This document shows, in pieces, positions 47,689 through 57,536 of a DNA stretch of 64,000 nt. The position numbers were made by a program, and so were the translations under genes. The DNA is taken from the NCBI RefSeq assembly GCF_963675165.1, contig NC_087392.1:5525442-5589441 (forward strand), written 5' to 3'. Under the pieces are notes generated by a model that was not told where the DNA came from, made no database searches, and saw only the letters and a program-made list of their open reading frames with translations. Source of the stretch: Halichondria panicea (taxonomy: Eukaryota > Porifera > Demospongiae > Suberitida > Halichondriidae). Every line of letters begins with the position of its first letter. Positions within the stretch are counted from its first letter, which is position 1.

Positions 47689-47885
47689 CAGTTGAGCCTC
47701 GGTTATCCGAACACCTTTGTCCCCGGGCCCATTCGGGTAAGTGAAATATTCGGATAATCAAAAGCTGGCTTTTTGCCAGCCACGTGGGCAATTTCCTACT
47801 GTGCATGCTCAGATTGCACTATGCTCTAGCATTCGGATAATCGAGGATTCGGATAACCGGGATTCGGATAACCGAGGCTCAACTG
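47689..47885. mobile_element. pogo/Tigger-type MITE inside foldback element 2
   Basis: 197 bp, ends CAGTTGAGCCTCGGTTATCC and its reverse complement. TA on both sides (47687-47688, 47886-47887) is a target duplication of the single TA seen in copy 1 near 27086. Internal TTCGGATAA motifs repeat the terminus. Non-coding. Confidence 0.93.
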
Positions 47886-48079
47886 TATTGCAGCATCATC
47901 TGCCTACTTCATGATATCGTCCTGCTTATCCATATACCTACATCTATATTGTATAGCTGTAGACTATAATATAATTATACACAACAGGACTTGACTATAA
48001 TTATAATGAAGATTGTTTATGTATCATTACTGTGTTGGATCCTGGTATAGAATTTACCTTATAATGTTATTATTAAGGG

Positions 48080-49430
48080 GTGTTTCAACAAAATAATTTT
48101 CAGGGTTTCTGTTTACGAATCACTGCTCTTGGAAAGTCAATAAGTTCTAGTCAATTAAAGTAACCTCAGAATTGTAAACTTGGGTATAATTATAATTATA
48201 TAGGTATTAGTTGATACATGCTTGTCTAAGAACAGTACTGAACATTTTCAGGGTCAAGTTCCGTTTACGAATCACTGCATGCTCTTGGAAAGTCTAAAAA
48301 GTTGCTCAGTAAGTTCCCAGTCGATTAAATTAACCCGAGAAGAGTGTATCAACGTATTGGTTGATACCTGCTGGTCTAAAACCAGCACTAAATATACTTT
48401 CTGGGTTTCCGTTTACGAAGCACTGCTCTCGGAAAGTCTGACAAGTTTCTCAGCTAGTTCTTGCTCAGCAAGTTCTCAGAATTGTAAACTTGAGTATAAT
48501 TATATCAAATACTGGCTGCATGATATCTGCATGCATGTCTAGACCAGCACTGAATATGTTATTTTTCAGGGTTCCCGTTAACGAACCACAGCTCTCGGAA
48601 AGTCAGAAAAGTTGCTCAGCAAGTTCCCAGTCGATTAAAGTAACCTCAGAAGAGTGTATCAACGTATTGGCTGCTACCTGCTTGTCTAAGACCAGCATTA
48701 AATATATTTTCTGGGTTTCCGTTTACGAAGCACTGCTCTCGGAAAGTCAGAAAAGTTTCTCAGCAACTTCCAGTCGATTAAAGTAACCTCAGAAGAGTAT
48801 ATATCAACATACTGGCTGATATCTGCATGCATGCATGTCTAGACCAGCATGCACTGAATATATTATTTTTCAGGGTTCCCGTTAATGAACCACAGCTCTC
48901 GGAAAGTCAGAAAAGTTTCTCAGCAAGTTCCAGTCGATTGAAGTAACCTCAGAAGAGTATAATTATATCAACATACTGGCTGATATCTGCTTGCATGTCT
49001 ATAGACCAGCACTGAATATATTATTTTTCAGGGTTCCCGTTAACGAACCACAGCTCTCGGAAAGTCAGAAAAGTTGCTCAGCAAGTTCCAGTCGATTAAA
49101 GTAACCTCAGAATTGTAAACTTGAGTATATATCAACATACTAGCTGATATCTGCATGCATGTCTAGTCCAGCACTGAATATATTATTTTCAGGGTTCCTG
49201 TTAACGAATCAGTGCTCTCGGAAAGTCAGAAAAGCTTCTTAGCAAGTTCCAGTCGATTAAAGTAACTTGAGTATTTCAACATAACTTATTGGCTGATACG
49301 TGCTTGTCTATATTATATCAGGACTGAACATAATTATTCCAGTTCCCGTTCTCGAATCATGGCTCTCAGAAAGTCAGAAAAGTGGCTCGGCGTGTTTCAG
49401 TAGAGCCAAATAACCTCAGGACAATAAATT
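48080..49430 (-). repeat. Tandem array, right arm of foldback element 2 (about 9 units)
   Basis: Reverse-complement units collinear with 27300-28490, with one additional unit around 48950-49110 and small local deletions. Confidence 0.9.
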
Positions 49431-49839
49431 GGGGAGTATAAGTAGGAGTTAGGTGACTGGCTGAATTAACACACCTTAAAAAATGATAATGTTAAATTCA
49501 TACAAAATCTAGCTCTGTGTACAGACATAATTCATTCAGTCATTGTGCATGTAGCTAGCTAGAGTCTACTGCAGACATGTGCAAGTAGCTAGCCATATTA
49601 TCAAGTCTATACTGCAGACAATGAAGAGAATGAAGAGTCTACTTACCTGACTCTTAAAACTAGGCTGGCCAGCTTTCTACTTACTTACACTGATACTAGT
49701 AGAGTGATCAGGCAAGAGCATCTCATCAAGTTACATCTGCACAAAGTCAAGGGTTAACCTTGGAATGCATTGCCCTGCTACGCCCACTCATTTACTCTTC
49801 ACTTCCGCTTTTTCCGATTTCTGGCTTTCTGGTCCTACA

Positions 49840-50990
49840 GGCGCATGGCAGAGCCTATATAGAAGGTTGTCGTGTGTGCATGTGAAGTAGGCTGCAGTAC
49901 TGGCTCAATGCTGTCCACCTCCATCCAAGACAAGTTCTCTCACCTGCAACAAACTGAGTCTCAGAGGTAGCAACTGAGGGGATGCTTCTGTATTGTACAC
50001 TGGAGATTGGCCATTCCCGAGTCATTGTGTCTGTTAATTAATATCTACTTTTATGGAACATCTCTTATGGTGTTTTTTAGCTCACAAAAATTTGATTAAG
50101 TCAACTTATTTCCCCTGTACAGTTCACGATTCTTACTTTGTAGGGTGGATAACTAGTCCAATGGTAATGCTGCATATCCTCTACAGTTCACAGTTCTTAC
50201 TACACTGCCCCCCCCCCCACACACACACACACACATTCCACAGAGAGTGGACGAGTCGAGTGCCTACTACCAGGAGCAAGTGAGACAGGCCAAGCAGATC
50301 ATGACACCCTTCACACTGCGGAGGCTCAAGTCACAAGTACTGATTCAGCTCCCGGCCAAGGTGTCCAGTACGGAGCATTGTCAGCTGACGGAGACTCAGT
50401 GGACGTTGTACAGGGGCGTGGTGGAGAGGTCACTCAGGGTCAATCTGTTCATTATAGTATTTGCACCCCATACTGAGCACCCCCTCTCCACTACAGGTGA
50501 TGAGCTCAACAAGAGGATGGACGTGATGGTAGACCTTACAATACCACGGAATACTTACATTGTGGTGGTCGTTCCTTAGCAACAAAAATGGTTTTGTTTT
50601 CAATGGCTTAGTTTTCAATGTGTATCTGTGTACCGTATTACTACAATGTTTTGCAAGCATCAAGCATAAACGAATTTTGTGATTGTTGGTATATGATAAA
50701 ATCGCAAATGCCTTTACTGGTGCTAGTATGACATACGATCCCTGCCAGAACACCTTCCTACATGTTCATACTCTCTCATTCATTTTGTATACCCCCTCCA
50801 ACATGCATGCAGGGATGTGACGGTGCTGAGGCTGGTGGGTGGTGGGACAGTGGAAGAGGACATCCTCCAGTGTGCACAGAGCAAGCTGCGACTGGAGCAC
50901 GACCTCATAAGCCTCCACTGACCACGGTGAGGGACGAGGGGGGCGTGGTCACAATATTGACACTGTGTAACACTGTATGGGAAGTCGCAT
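49840..50990 (+). pseudogene. SMARCAD1-like duplicate S4 (helicase C-lobe and C-terminal exons)
   Basis: Continues the promoter block split by foldback element 2. Helicase exon from 50244 (ESSAYYQEQVRQAKQIM, LRRLKSQVLIQLPAK, QWTLYRGVVERSLRV) fused to its intron as in S3. The exon at 50497 is cut after DVMVDL. The C-terminal exon from about 50813 (VTVLRLVGGGTVEEDILQCA...KLRLEHDL) lacks the TAG of S3 and S5 but has one extra base near 50907, giving a stop soon after. Similarity ends near 50950. It shares the S3 deletions, so S3 and S4 descend from one damaged duplicate. Confidence 0.75.
50208..50235. repeat. C-run/(CA)n microsatellite at the S4 splice acceptor
   Basis: A short version of the same C(n)(CA)n tract, ending before ATTCCACAG. 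Confidence 0.88.
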
Positions 50991-51324
50991 CTGGTGGATG
51001 TATTATCTCAACTTTGATGACATAATTTGAAAGGTCTCTCTTTTTCTAAGCTTTCATAAAATCATAAAATCGTTAAAATTTGATCCACAGAATTTAAAAG
51101 TGCAGCGCTACTGACTTTTACCACGTGTTCCTAATATTATGATAAAGACTACATTGTGTGGGGAGTGGGTGGTCTTGGAGATACTGCTTTCCAACACTTC
51201 AAGAGAACATCAAGTGAGCTACATGTACTTGTACTGATAAGTATATTGTCATGATACACTATACCCTCTCTCTCTCTATGCAGCGTCTGACCCTCCCATC
51301 CATTTGGCACGACTCCAGTTAACA

Positions 51325-51808
51325 TGTGTCCCCGTGAGGTCCAGTACCGACAGTGCAGTGAACCATTTGAAGCAGCTGTAATTGAGGCTCTTGAAGACAC
51401 TGTCTTCCCTGTTAGCATAGGACCCTCTGGTGCTGACCGAGGCTATGAGGCCATTACTGGTGAGAACTAGTGCATGAGATATAGTTAGCGTTATCTGTAT
51501 ATGTATAGTGTTACTGATTTGAGAGCATTGATTATAGCAGCATGCAGCAGGTACGTTGTTTAATAGATGTAGACTAAGTGGAGAAAGTTTTCAGTACAGA
51601 GTTCATATTTACACTTCTCTCTAGCAGAAAATGTATGTGGCGGAGCTGTTAATTTTCTGTTTTGTCATTATATTTTTAGACTTTCTCATACTGCCCCCTC
51701 CCACACACTCACACTCGCACAGGTCAAGTGGGATGGCTTACTACATCAATAACACCTTGGTACCTGAGCTGGTGGTACAGAGAGACCAGGTCTACGTGTT
51801 CATTGAGG
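51325..51808 (+). other. Two exon-like open segments of an unrecognised gene
   Basis: 51325-51460 reads an open frame (CPREVQYRQCSEPFEAAVIE...) ending at a GTGAGA donor. 51720-51808, after a CACTCGCACAG acceptor, reads SGMAYYINNTLVPELVVQRD and VYVFIE up to a GTACAT donor. The second piece faintly recalls the Y-x-I-N/D...P-x-L-x-V-x-R-G-x-x-Y-x-F pattern of Skeletor-type/cupredoxin-like extracellular domains. The two frames are not in phase with each other if spliced directly, and the neighbouring exons belong to SMARCAD1. They may be relics of a gene captured during rearrangement. Function unknown. Confidence 0.3.
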
Positions 51809-51874
51809 TACATAATTGTGTTGCAAGACTTTGTACTGTACATGCAATTTCCACCAGATTATTTTCCCTTGTAG

Positions 51875-52479
51875 ACAATTGTGTTCGTGAGTTTGAGGTG
51901 TGGTGTCCAGCCATGACAGTCATAGCGTACTGGGGTGAGTGCTTGTGTGTACAGTACTGCTCTCACTAGAGCATGTCATCTACACAGTGTATGGTATTTG
52001 CTCTATGCGAAGGGACTGACTTGTGTACGATTCACTGCAGGTTCCCAACAGGACAGGTCTCAGATGAGATATGAGATCCTTTCCAATCGTGATAACTTTG
52101 ATGTCATCCTCACAACGTATGTACTGTCACTAATTTAATATTATACTCTGGCACTTGTTTAATCCCTGTGGTTCCAACTTTAAGACTGTTGACATTTGTG
52201 TTAACCTGACCTACATAGCTGTAGGTAGAATGTGTGCATCTGCTGTGAGCATTTCTACACAACTGCTATAGATCTCATGCACACAGTTGAATCTGTTCAC
52301 TCAATGCCTCAGTTATGGTCTATCCCTGTGTCCCCATGCAGGTACAATGTGTGTATAGGTCAGGCTGAGGACAGGAAGTTCTTTAGGAAGCTCTCTCTAG
52401 ACTGTCTCGTACTGGACGAGGGACACATGCTCAAGAACATGAACTCACTGCGATATACACACACCTCATGATAATACAG
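51875..52479 (+). pseudogene. SMARCAD1-like ATPase N-lobe exons (displaced)
   Basis: Three exons with GT-AG borders: 51875-51934 (DNCVREFEVWCPAMTVIAYWG), 52041-52116 (SQQDRSQMRYEILSNRDNFD, ending VILTT) and 52342-52479 ([20 protein letters not shown], then the Walker B/motif II box [12 protein letters not shown]). They match the SNF2 core of SMARCAD1, and motif II DEGH is intact. In the third exon an extra AC in an ACACAC run shifts the frame just after LRYTH. The piece stands after, not before, the C-terminal exons of S4 and stops at the boundary with an NLR fragment, so it is a stranded fragment. Confidence 0.8.
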
Positions 52480-52593
52480 GTATGCTCACAAACATAGTAT
52501 TATTATTACATACTACATTTCTAATGAACGTCTTTCATAACACTTAATTGAGCAAAACAAAGTATGCCCGGGGCATTGTAATGATAGCAGTCT

Positions 52594-53035
52594 CTATATA
52601 TCTACAGTGGAGCTTTGTCTAATGTTGTACTCCTTATCAGTATCTGTTTCAAGTCCCTCGATCTCTTTCACTAAATCATCTTCTAATTTTCCAACAGTGA
52701 AATTTAGGACATTCTTTCTCTGAATGTATGCCATTGCAAACTCTTTCAAATGACCCTCAATCAATTTATCGTCAATATTTAGATTTTGAAGGCCTTGATT
52801 GTGTAATAGCATTTCACACACAGATTTAGCAACTTCATTGTTTTGGTACCATTCTTGTAATCCAGCTCTACTACAGTCTAACGTGTTTAACGTTGTGTTT
52901 TCATGTAAGCTTTTTTTGTAATTGTGTACATCCCAGAGTGCTTAATCAGTGGCGTAGGAAGCACGGGTGCTCAGGGTGGAAGAAACTTTCTGAATGATTT
53001 CTTAATTCTACTTTCAAGACTCGTAACTTTTCACG
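52594..53035 (-). pseudogene. NLR fragment C (C-terminal leucine-rich repeats)
   Basis: Matches the last 110 or so residues of the other two NLRs (NQGLQNLNI, EGHLKEFAMAYIQRK, DTDKEYNI at the end). Similarity then jumps at about 52945 to a short piece from a more N-terminal repeat (LRVLKVELRNHSESFFH, about 52985-53030). A large internal deletion and the lack of NACHT make it a relic. Confidence 0.85.
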
Positions 53036-53623
53036 CTCACACACTTGTACAGACTCATGGAGAAGCTTGTGCTGTACATTATTGCAGTGACTGTATTGTG
53101 TTCCCATGATTAAACACAGTGTGGGGAGTGGTGTAGTTGAGTCTCTTTCAACAGCCATAACTTTAGTTCCGTTGATCCAATGGCATTAAATCCTAGTTGA
53201 TGCTATAATTATGTGTACGTGTGATTACCTTCCTAGCCTCTTAATAGATTGTATTTCCCCAGTAGTAAAGTGCCTTATCTAACTAACTACACTACTGACC
53301 TTTACCAAGTGGTCTCAATATACAGAGGTACATGATTGTATTGCAAGACTTTGTACTGTATGTACTGTGCATGTTTGTATTGCAATATCCACGAGATTGC
53401 TTTCCCTTGTAGATAGCTCTATACGCTTATATTCGAGAATGCGCCTATAATGCAGTCATTTTGAGCCCCACCCAGTAATCGTATGTACGCTTGTTATAAT
53501 CGAGTAAACGCTTTCCACGGTACATTTGTAGCATGACTATACATTTCTAATCAACCTCATATATTAAATCAAAGTATGCCTGATGCATTGTAATGATAGC
53601 AGTCTCTAAATGTACAATGGTGG
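53036..53623. other. Spacer and NLR 3' flank
   Basis: Contains the shared NLR 3' flank (53483-53620, also at 15475-15640). Pieces near 53330-53410 resemble 51810-51870 (CATGATTGTATTGCAAGACTTTGTACTGTA), i.e. duplicated intron sequence. No gene. Confidence 0.5.
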
Positions 53624-54887
53624 TTAGTATCTGTTTCTGATGTTGTACTCCTTATCAGTATCTGTTTCAAGTCCCTCGATCTCTTTCATTAAATCATCTT
53701 CCAATTTTTCAACAATTAAATTTAGGACAGGCTTTCTCTGAATGTATGCCATTGCAAACTCTTTTAAATGACCCTCAATCAATTCATCGTTAATATTTAG
53801 ATTTTGAAGGCCTTGATTGTGTATTAGCATTTCACACAAAGATTTAACGACTTTATTTTTTTGGTTGAATTGTTCTAAATTAGTTTTTAACGTGTTTAAC
53901 GTTGTGTTTTTGTGTAAGCTTTCAAATAGTTTTGTCCATTCCAGAATGCTTAATTCGGAGGTGCTGATCGTTAGTTCCATCAATGAGCAATTTTGTGACA
54001 GAGCGTCAGCAATACAACAAACCATGTCATGAATTGTATCATACCAACAACATATTTTTAGAACAGTCAGTGTTCTGTTGTTGATGAGTAGACATTTCAA
54101 AGCTGTGCAACACTCCTCTCCATTGAAGCTATTACCCCAGACGTCTAGTGTGGTGATACATGATGAACAAAGACCATTGAAAATGTCTGTCCAACCATTC
54201 TCTAATTTATTAGGGCTGAGAATAAGTTCTCTCAAAGGAGAGTCCTTCGTAAAAGTAATTCCGTTGAATGCTGCATCTGTTAAACCACAACTGTGAACTC
54301 TCAAAACAGTTAGCACTTTACTTCCAACAAAGTACTCTTTAAAGGCTAAAGATCCCTCATTTCCAAGTCCTTCACTTGTGGAATACTCTGATAAGTTTAA
54401 AGTGGTGACGGAAGTTGATGGGAGTGTTTGAAACAACAATATTGCCATCTTGCTAGTAGTCTTGATATTGAGTTCTCTCAGGCTTTGATTATCTGATAGA
54501 GCATGGAAGAAAGTTTCTGAATTATCGCTTAATCTTACTTTCAAGACTCGTAGCTGCTTGCATGTTGTGACTATCTCTGAAAGTTGTCTCACACTTTCTT
54601 CATTCAAAGCATCTAAATCACCTAAATCTAGCTCACAAAGGTTTTGAGACCTCACTGTAAGTAGTGCATTGTGCCAGCTGCTGTTGTAGCAATTGTTTTT
54701 TAACTTGAGTGCCACAGTTGGATTGAGTAAGAGTACATCCTCCAATTGTTTGATAGATGCGTCATTCAGTTTACATTCGTACAGTTTCAATGTTTGCAAA
54801 CTATCGTTTTTCATAAGCGCATCTTGAAATTCCCCAGCACATTTTGTGAACGTACCAATAGCTAATGTTAAACTAGTTACCGTTTTA

Positions 54888-57491
54888 CTATTTCCTATTG
54901 ACCTGAGTAGAGCCTTGGACACGAATGATGTAGTGGTAACAGTTACTCCATGTAGTTCCGATGGCAAATCTTCTTCTAGCACTGAAGGGCATAAATAGAT
55001 CCTCCGAGTCAACATCTTGTATGTACTCGTTAGGTGGCCCAATATGAACATGAACTAGTTTGTCGTTGTGTACTGATATTGCTAATTCAACCTTATCAGA
55101 TATTGAAATGTCAGCACATACATTCACTGGCAAGTTATTTCTTAAGTGTATTAGACCCTCGTGGCATATTGTGTTTCCATATAAACGTAAGGTACGGTTT
55201 TTTCCTAGTAGAGCCATTTTTCCTGGTATTTTTAAGGTACGCAGGTTTTTCTTGTTTTGCAAAGCTGCCATTAGTGTTGTAATATCGTGTAAATGGAACT
55301 GGCTCTTGTGAATTTGAAGGTGTTTTATATACTTACTATTTTTGATGACATTGCAAACACTTTCCCAAGCCTCATTTCCAGAGCCAGAACAATCCGGACA
55401 ATCTTCAAAAGCTTTGGGGCTAGCCAGTGATAGTCGAATCAAATCTTCAGCTGTGGGAACGATCATCTCTCTACTTGATAGCATTGTTTTTTGATCGTGA
55501 TATGTCGAATGTTGACGAAAATTTAAGGTTACTAATCTTAATCCTTCCACAATTGCACCTCCTAACTGAGTGCATGATTCGTGGTGTGGGATACTAATGC
55601 TGTCCACCTTCGACTCTTCTGATAATAGTGGCATCAATACATGTAGATCCTCAGCATTGATTTTGTTAGAAGTAACATCTAATTGTTTAGTTAAGCACAA
55701 TACTGGAATGTCTCTTTGTGAATGTTTCTTTGTAGTTAATGTCTTGAAGCGGTCATCATTAAGACTACACTGGGACAAGTTTATCTCATCCCACACGTGA
55801 TCTTTGGGAGTTAGGGCGAGAAAGTTGGCCAAGACAAGGCAGTCGAACTGAGAGAGACTGTGCTCTGACAAGTTGAGTGAATTGGTCACCAGACAGGGCA
55901 AGAGCCAGTTGTGTGTTGTTTGTCGGCTTTCATAATGAAGATGGGCTAGGAACAAGAAACGAGATCTCTCTTGTTTTCGCAGATCTTTTGTTTTGGTTTT
56001 GTATTTATGCTCCACACCAGTGTTTATTGATTTCGGAGCTGGGAAGGCTTGTTCAATGGGAAGAAAATCAAGTTGAGTCAATCCAGAGAGAAAGAGTAAA
56101 GTCATTCTAAATCTATCATCACCTATTTTGGATGTAATAAACTCTAGTTTGTCTTTGTTGCTCTTTGTTAGTGCGAGATGTCTGGCTGCTAGAAACTCTT
56201 GAATGGTTAAATGAAGGAACTGATAATAATGAGCCTCCAATACTCCCGTACACTTTATTAGGTTTAGCAGTCCCAGTGACAAAGCATCTCTTTCTTTGGT
56301 AACTTCTGTACGTTCAAAGACCAGTTTGTCTTGAGTCATTCCTGTGAATGCAGTTTCTGATAGGTAGTCTAAACACTTGATAACTCGATGTGGCAATTTC
56401 TTTATAGTATTAGCATGTTCTATCTCTTCATTGTCAATTTCATGCTCTCGTTCTTGAAATATTTTATTCTTGTAGTGTTTGAGTGTGTACAGAATGAATA
56501 CCTCATAGAGTTGTGTGAGTGTGTCGGGTAAGGTATCTTGTTGCTGGTAGACATACAGTACAATCCTGCAGTTTAGAGGGATATAGCATAGGGAGACAAT
56601 ATCCAACCTCTCTTTCAGCATCTGTATTAGCTTCTTTGCCTTTTCCTTGTCTGTAACGTTTTGCTTAATACAATGTTCAATATCCTTTTTCTTGAATCCT
56701 AATACTTCAACATGTCGATTGACATGGTTGATTTCCTGTAGTGGGCCTGAGGCGTATGAGCGTGATGTAACCAGCACAGAACAGTTGTGTAGGCGATTCC
56801 CTCGAATGATTTCCCAGAAAATAGTCCTCTTACCAGATCGTTGCTTACTGCTCAGCTCGTCAAAACCATCAAAGATGAACATGACTCTGGAACCTGACGT
56901 CTTTTGTATGTACTTCACGATTTGCTCCTTTAGTTCAGGGTCGTCAGCGTTTACTAGGTCAGAGAGTGAGGCAGCTGTGTGACCTCTTAGTTCCCTTAGT
57001 GGTTTGAGGATAACAATGTGGTGGTCCTTGATGAGCTTCCCTTGTGCCCAATCAATGCATATCTTCCTGCTGAGTGTGGTTTTGCCTACTCCTGGGGCTC
57101 CGTCCATTACAACAGTGTACCTGTTTGGTGCAGCTATTTCGGAATCACCATTTAAAGGCTCAAAGATCTGTTCTAGCGTAATCGCTTTCTTTCTCTCAAC
57201 AATATTGTCCACATTACCAGTAGCGTAATCATACTGGATTGATGGTTGGTGTTTAGCTTGAGTTAAGCGAATCTGTTTCTTTCTCTCTATTAGAGCTAGT
57301 TTTGTAAACTTCTCTTTCAATGGTGGTGGCCAATCGTCTGGAAAAGGTGACATCTGTTTGTACCTGTTCTTGAGGAAGCTGGCGTACCTCACAACACATT
57401 CTGGAGTGGGGTCACTGCTAGGCTGTGAGCTATTTGTTGATAGGCTTTTTGTGGATATCTTTTCTTGTATTTTGTCAGCCAATGTGTTCAT
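54888..57491 (-). CDS. NLR B central part: NACHT ATPase and first leucine-rich repeats
   Basis: Same frame as the DEATH part, reopened after the TGA; the first Met downstream is at 57491. Walker A GAPGVGKTT is at residues 131-139, Walker B FIFDGFDEL at 205-213, then the NACHT helical/winged-helix region (LKERLDIVSLCYIPLNCRIV) and LRRs (LNLSEHSLSQFD, INLSQCSLNDDRF). The linker before NACHT (RYASFLKNRYKQM...LKEKFTKLALIERKK) resembles the FISNA-like segment of animal NLRs. The frame leaves the conserved LRR sequence at about 54985 because of a 4-bp insertion and ends in about 30 unrelated residues. Conserved LRR coding resumes in another frame (53624-55051). Confidence 0.85.
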   Translation of the reverse strand: MNTLADKIQEKISTKSLSTNSSQPSSDPTPECVVRYASFLKNRYKQMSPFPDDWPPPLKEKFTKLALIERKKQIRLTQAKHQPSIQYDYATGNVDNIVERKKAITLEQIFEPLNGDSEIAAPNRYTVVMDGAPGVGKTTLSRKICIDWAQGKLIKDHHIVILKPLRELRGHTAASLSDLVNADDPELKEQIVKYIQKTSGSRVMFIFDGFDELSSKQRSGKRTIFWEIIRGNRLHNCSVLVTSRSYASGPLQEINHVNRHVEVLGFKKKDIEHCIKQNVTDKEKAKKLIQMLKERLDIVSLCYIPLNCRIVLYVYQQQDTLPDTLTQLYEVFILYTLKHYKNKIFQEREHEIDNEEIEHANTIKKLPHRVIKCLDYLSETAFTGMTQDKLVFERTEVTKERDALSLGLLNLIKCTGVLEAHYYQFLHLTIQEFLAARHLALTKSNKDKLEFITSKIGDDRFRMTLLFLSGLTQLDFLPIEQAFPAPKSINTGVEHKYKTKTKDLRKQERSRFLFLAHLHYESRQTTHNWLLPCLVTNSLNLSEHSLSQFDCLVLANFLALTPKDHVWDEINLSQCSLNDDRFKTLTTKKHSQRDIPVLCLTKQLDVTSNKINAEDLHVLMPLLSEESKVDSISIPHHESCTQLGGAIVEGLRLVTLNFRQHSTYHDQKTMLSSREMIVPTAEDLIRLSLASPKAFEDCPDCSGSGNEAWESVCNVIKNSKYIKHLQIHKSQFHLHDITTLMAALQNKKNLRTLKIPGKMALLGKNRTLRLYGNTICHEGLIHLRNNLPVNVCADISISDKVELAISVHNDKLVHVHIGPPNEYIQDVDSEDLFMPFSARRRFAIGTTWSNCYHYIIRVQGSTQVNRK

Positions 57492-57536
57492 TTGAACAGT
57501 AGGTTGTCTTAAAGCTTGGTCTATTTCTGCACGTGA

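Larger units (their letters stand above)
41294..49839. mobile_element. Foldback DNA transposon, copy 2 (8.5 kb) with 6-bp target duplication
   Basis: Same TGTAGGACCAGAAAGCC inverted ends as copy 1. The direct repeat GGCGCA flanks it at 41288-41293 and 49840-49845. The uninterrupted sequence ACTAACTGGCGCATGGCAGA at 36893-36912 is the empty site. The core is nearly identical to copy 1, with only scattered indels, so the two are recent relatives. The arms have fewer units on the left. It carries a TA-flanked MITE at 47689-47885 that copy 1 lacks. No transposase recognised. The insertion falls in the shared SMARCAD1 promoter block between FIP1-B and SMARCAD1 S4. Confidence 0.92.

Noticed and set aside
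52924-53109. Plus-strand frame beside NLR fragment C
   Set aside because: Overlaps antisense LRR remnants and has no recognisable motif.
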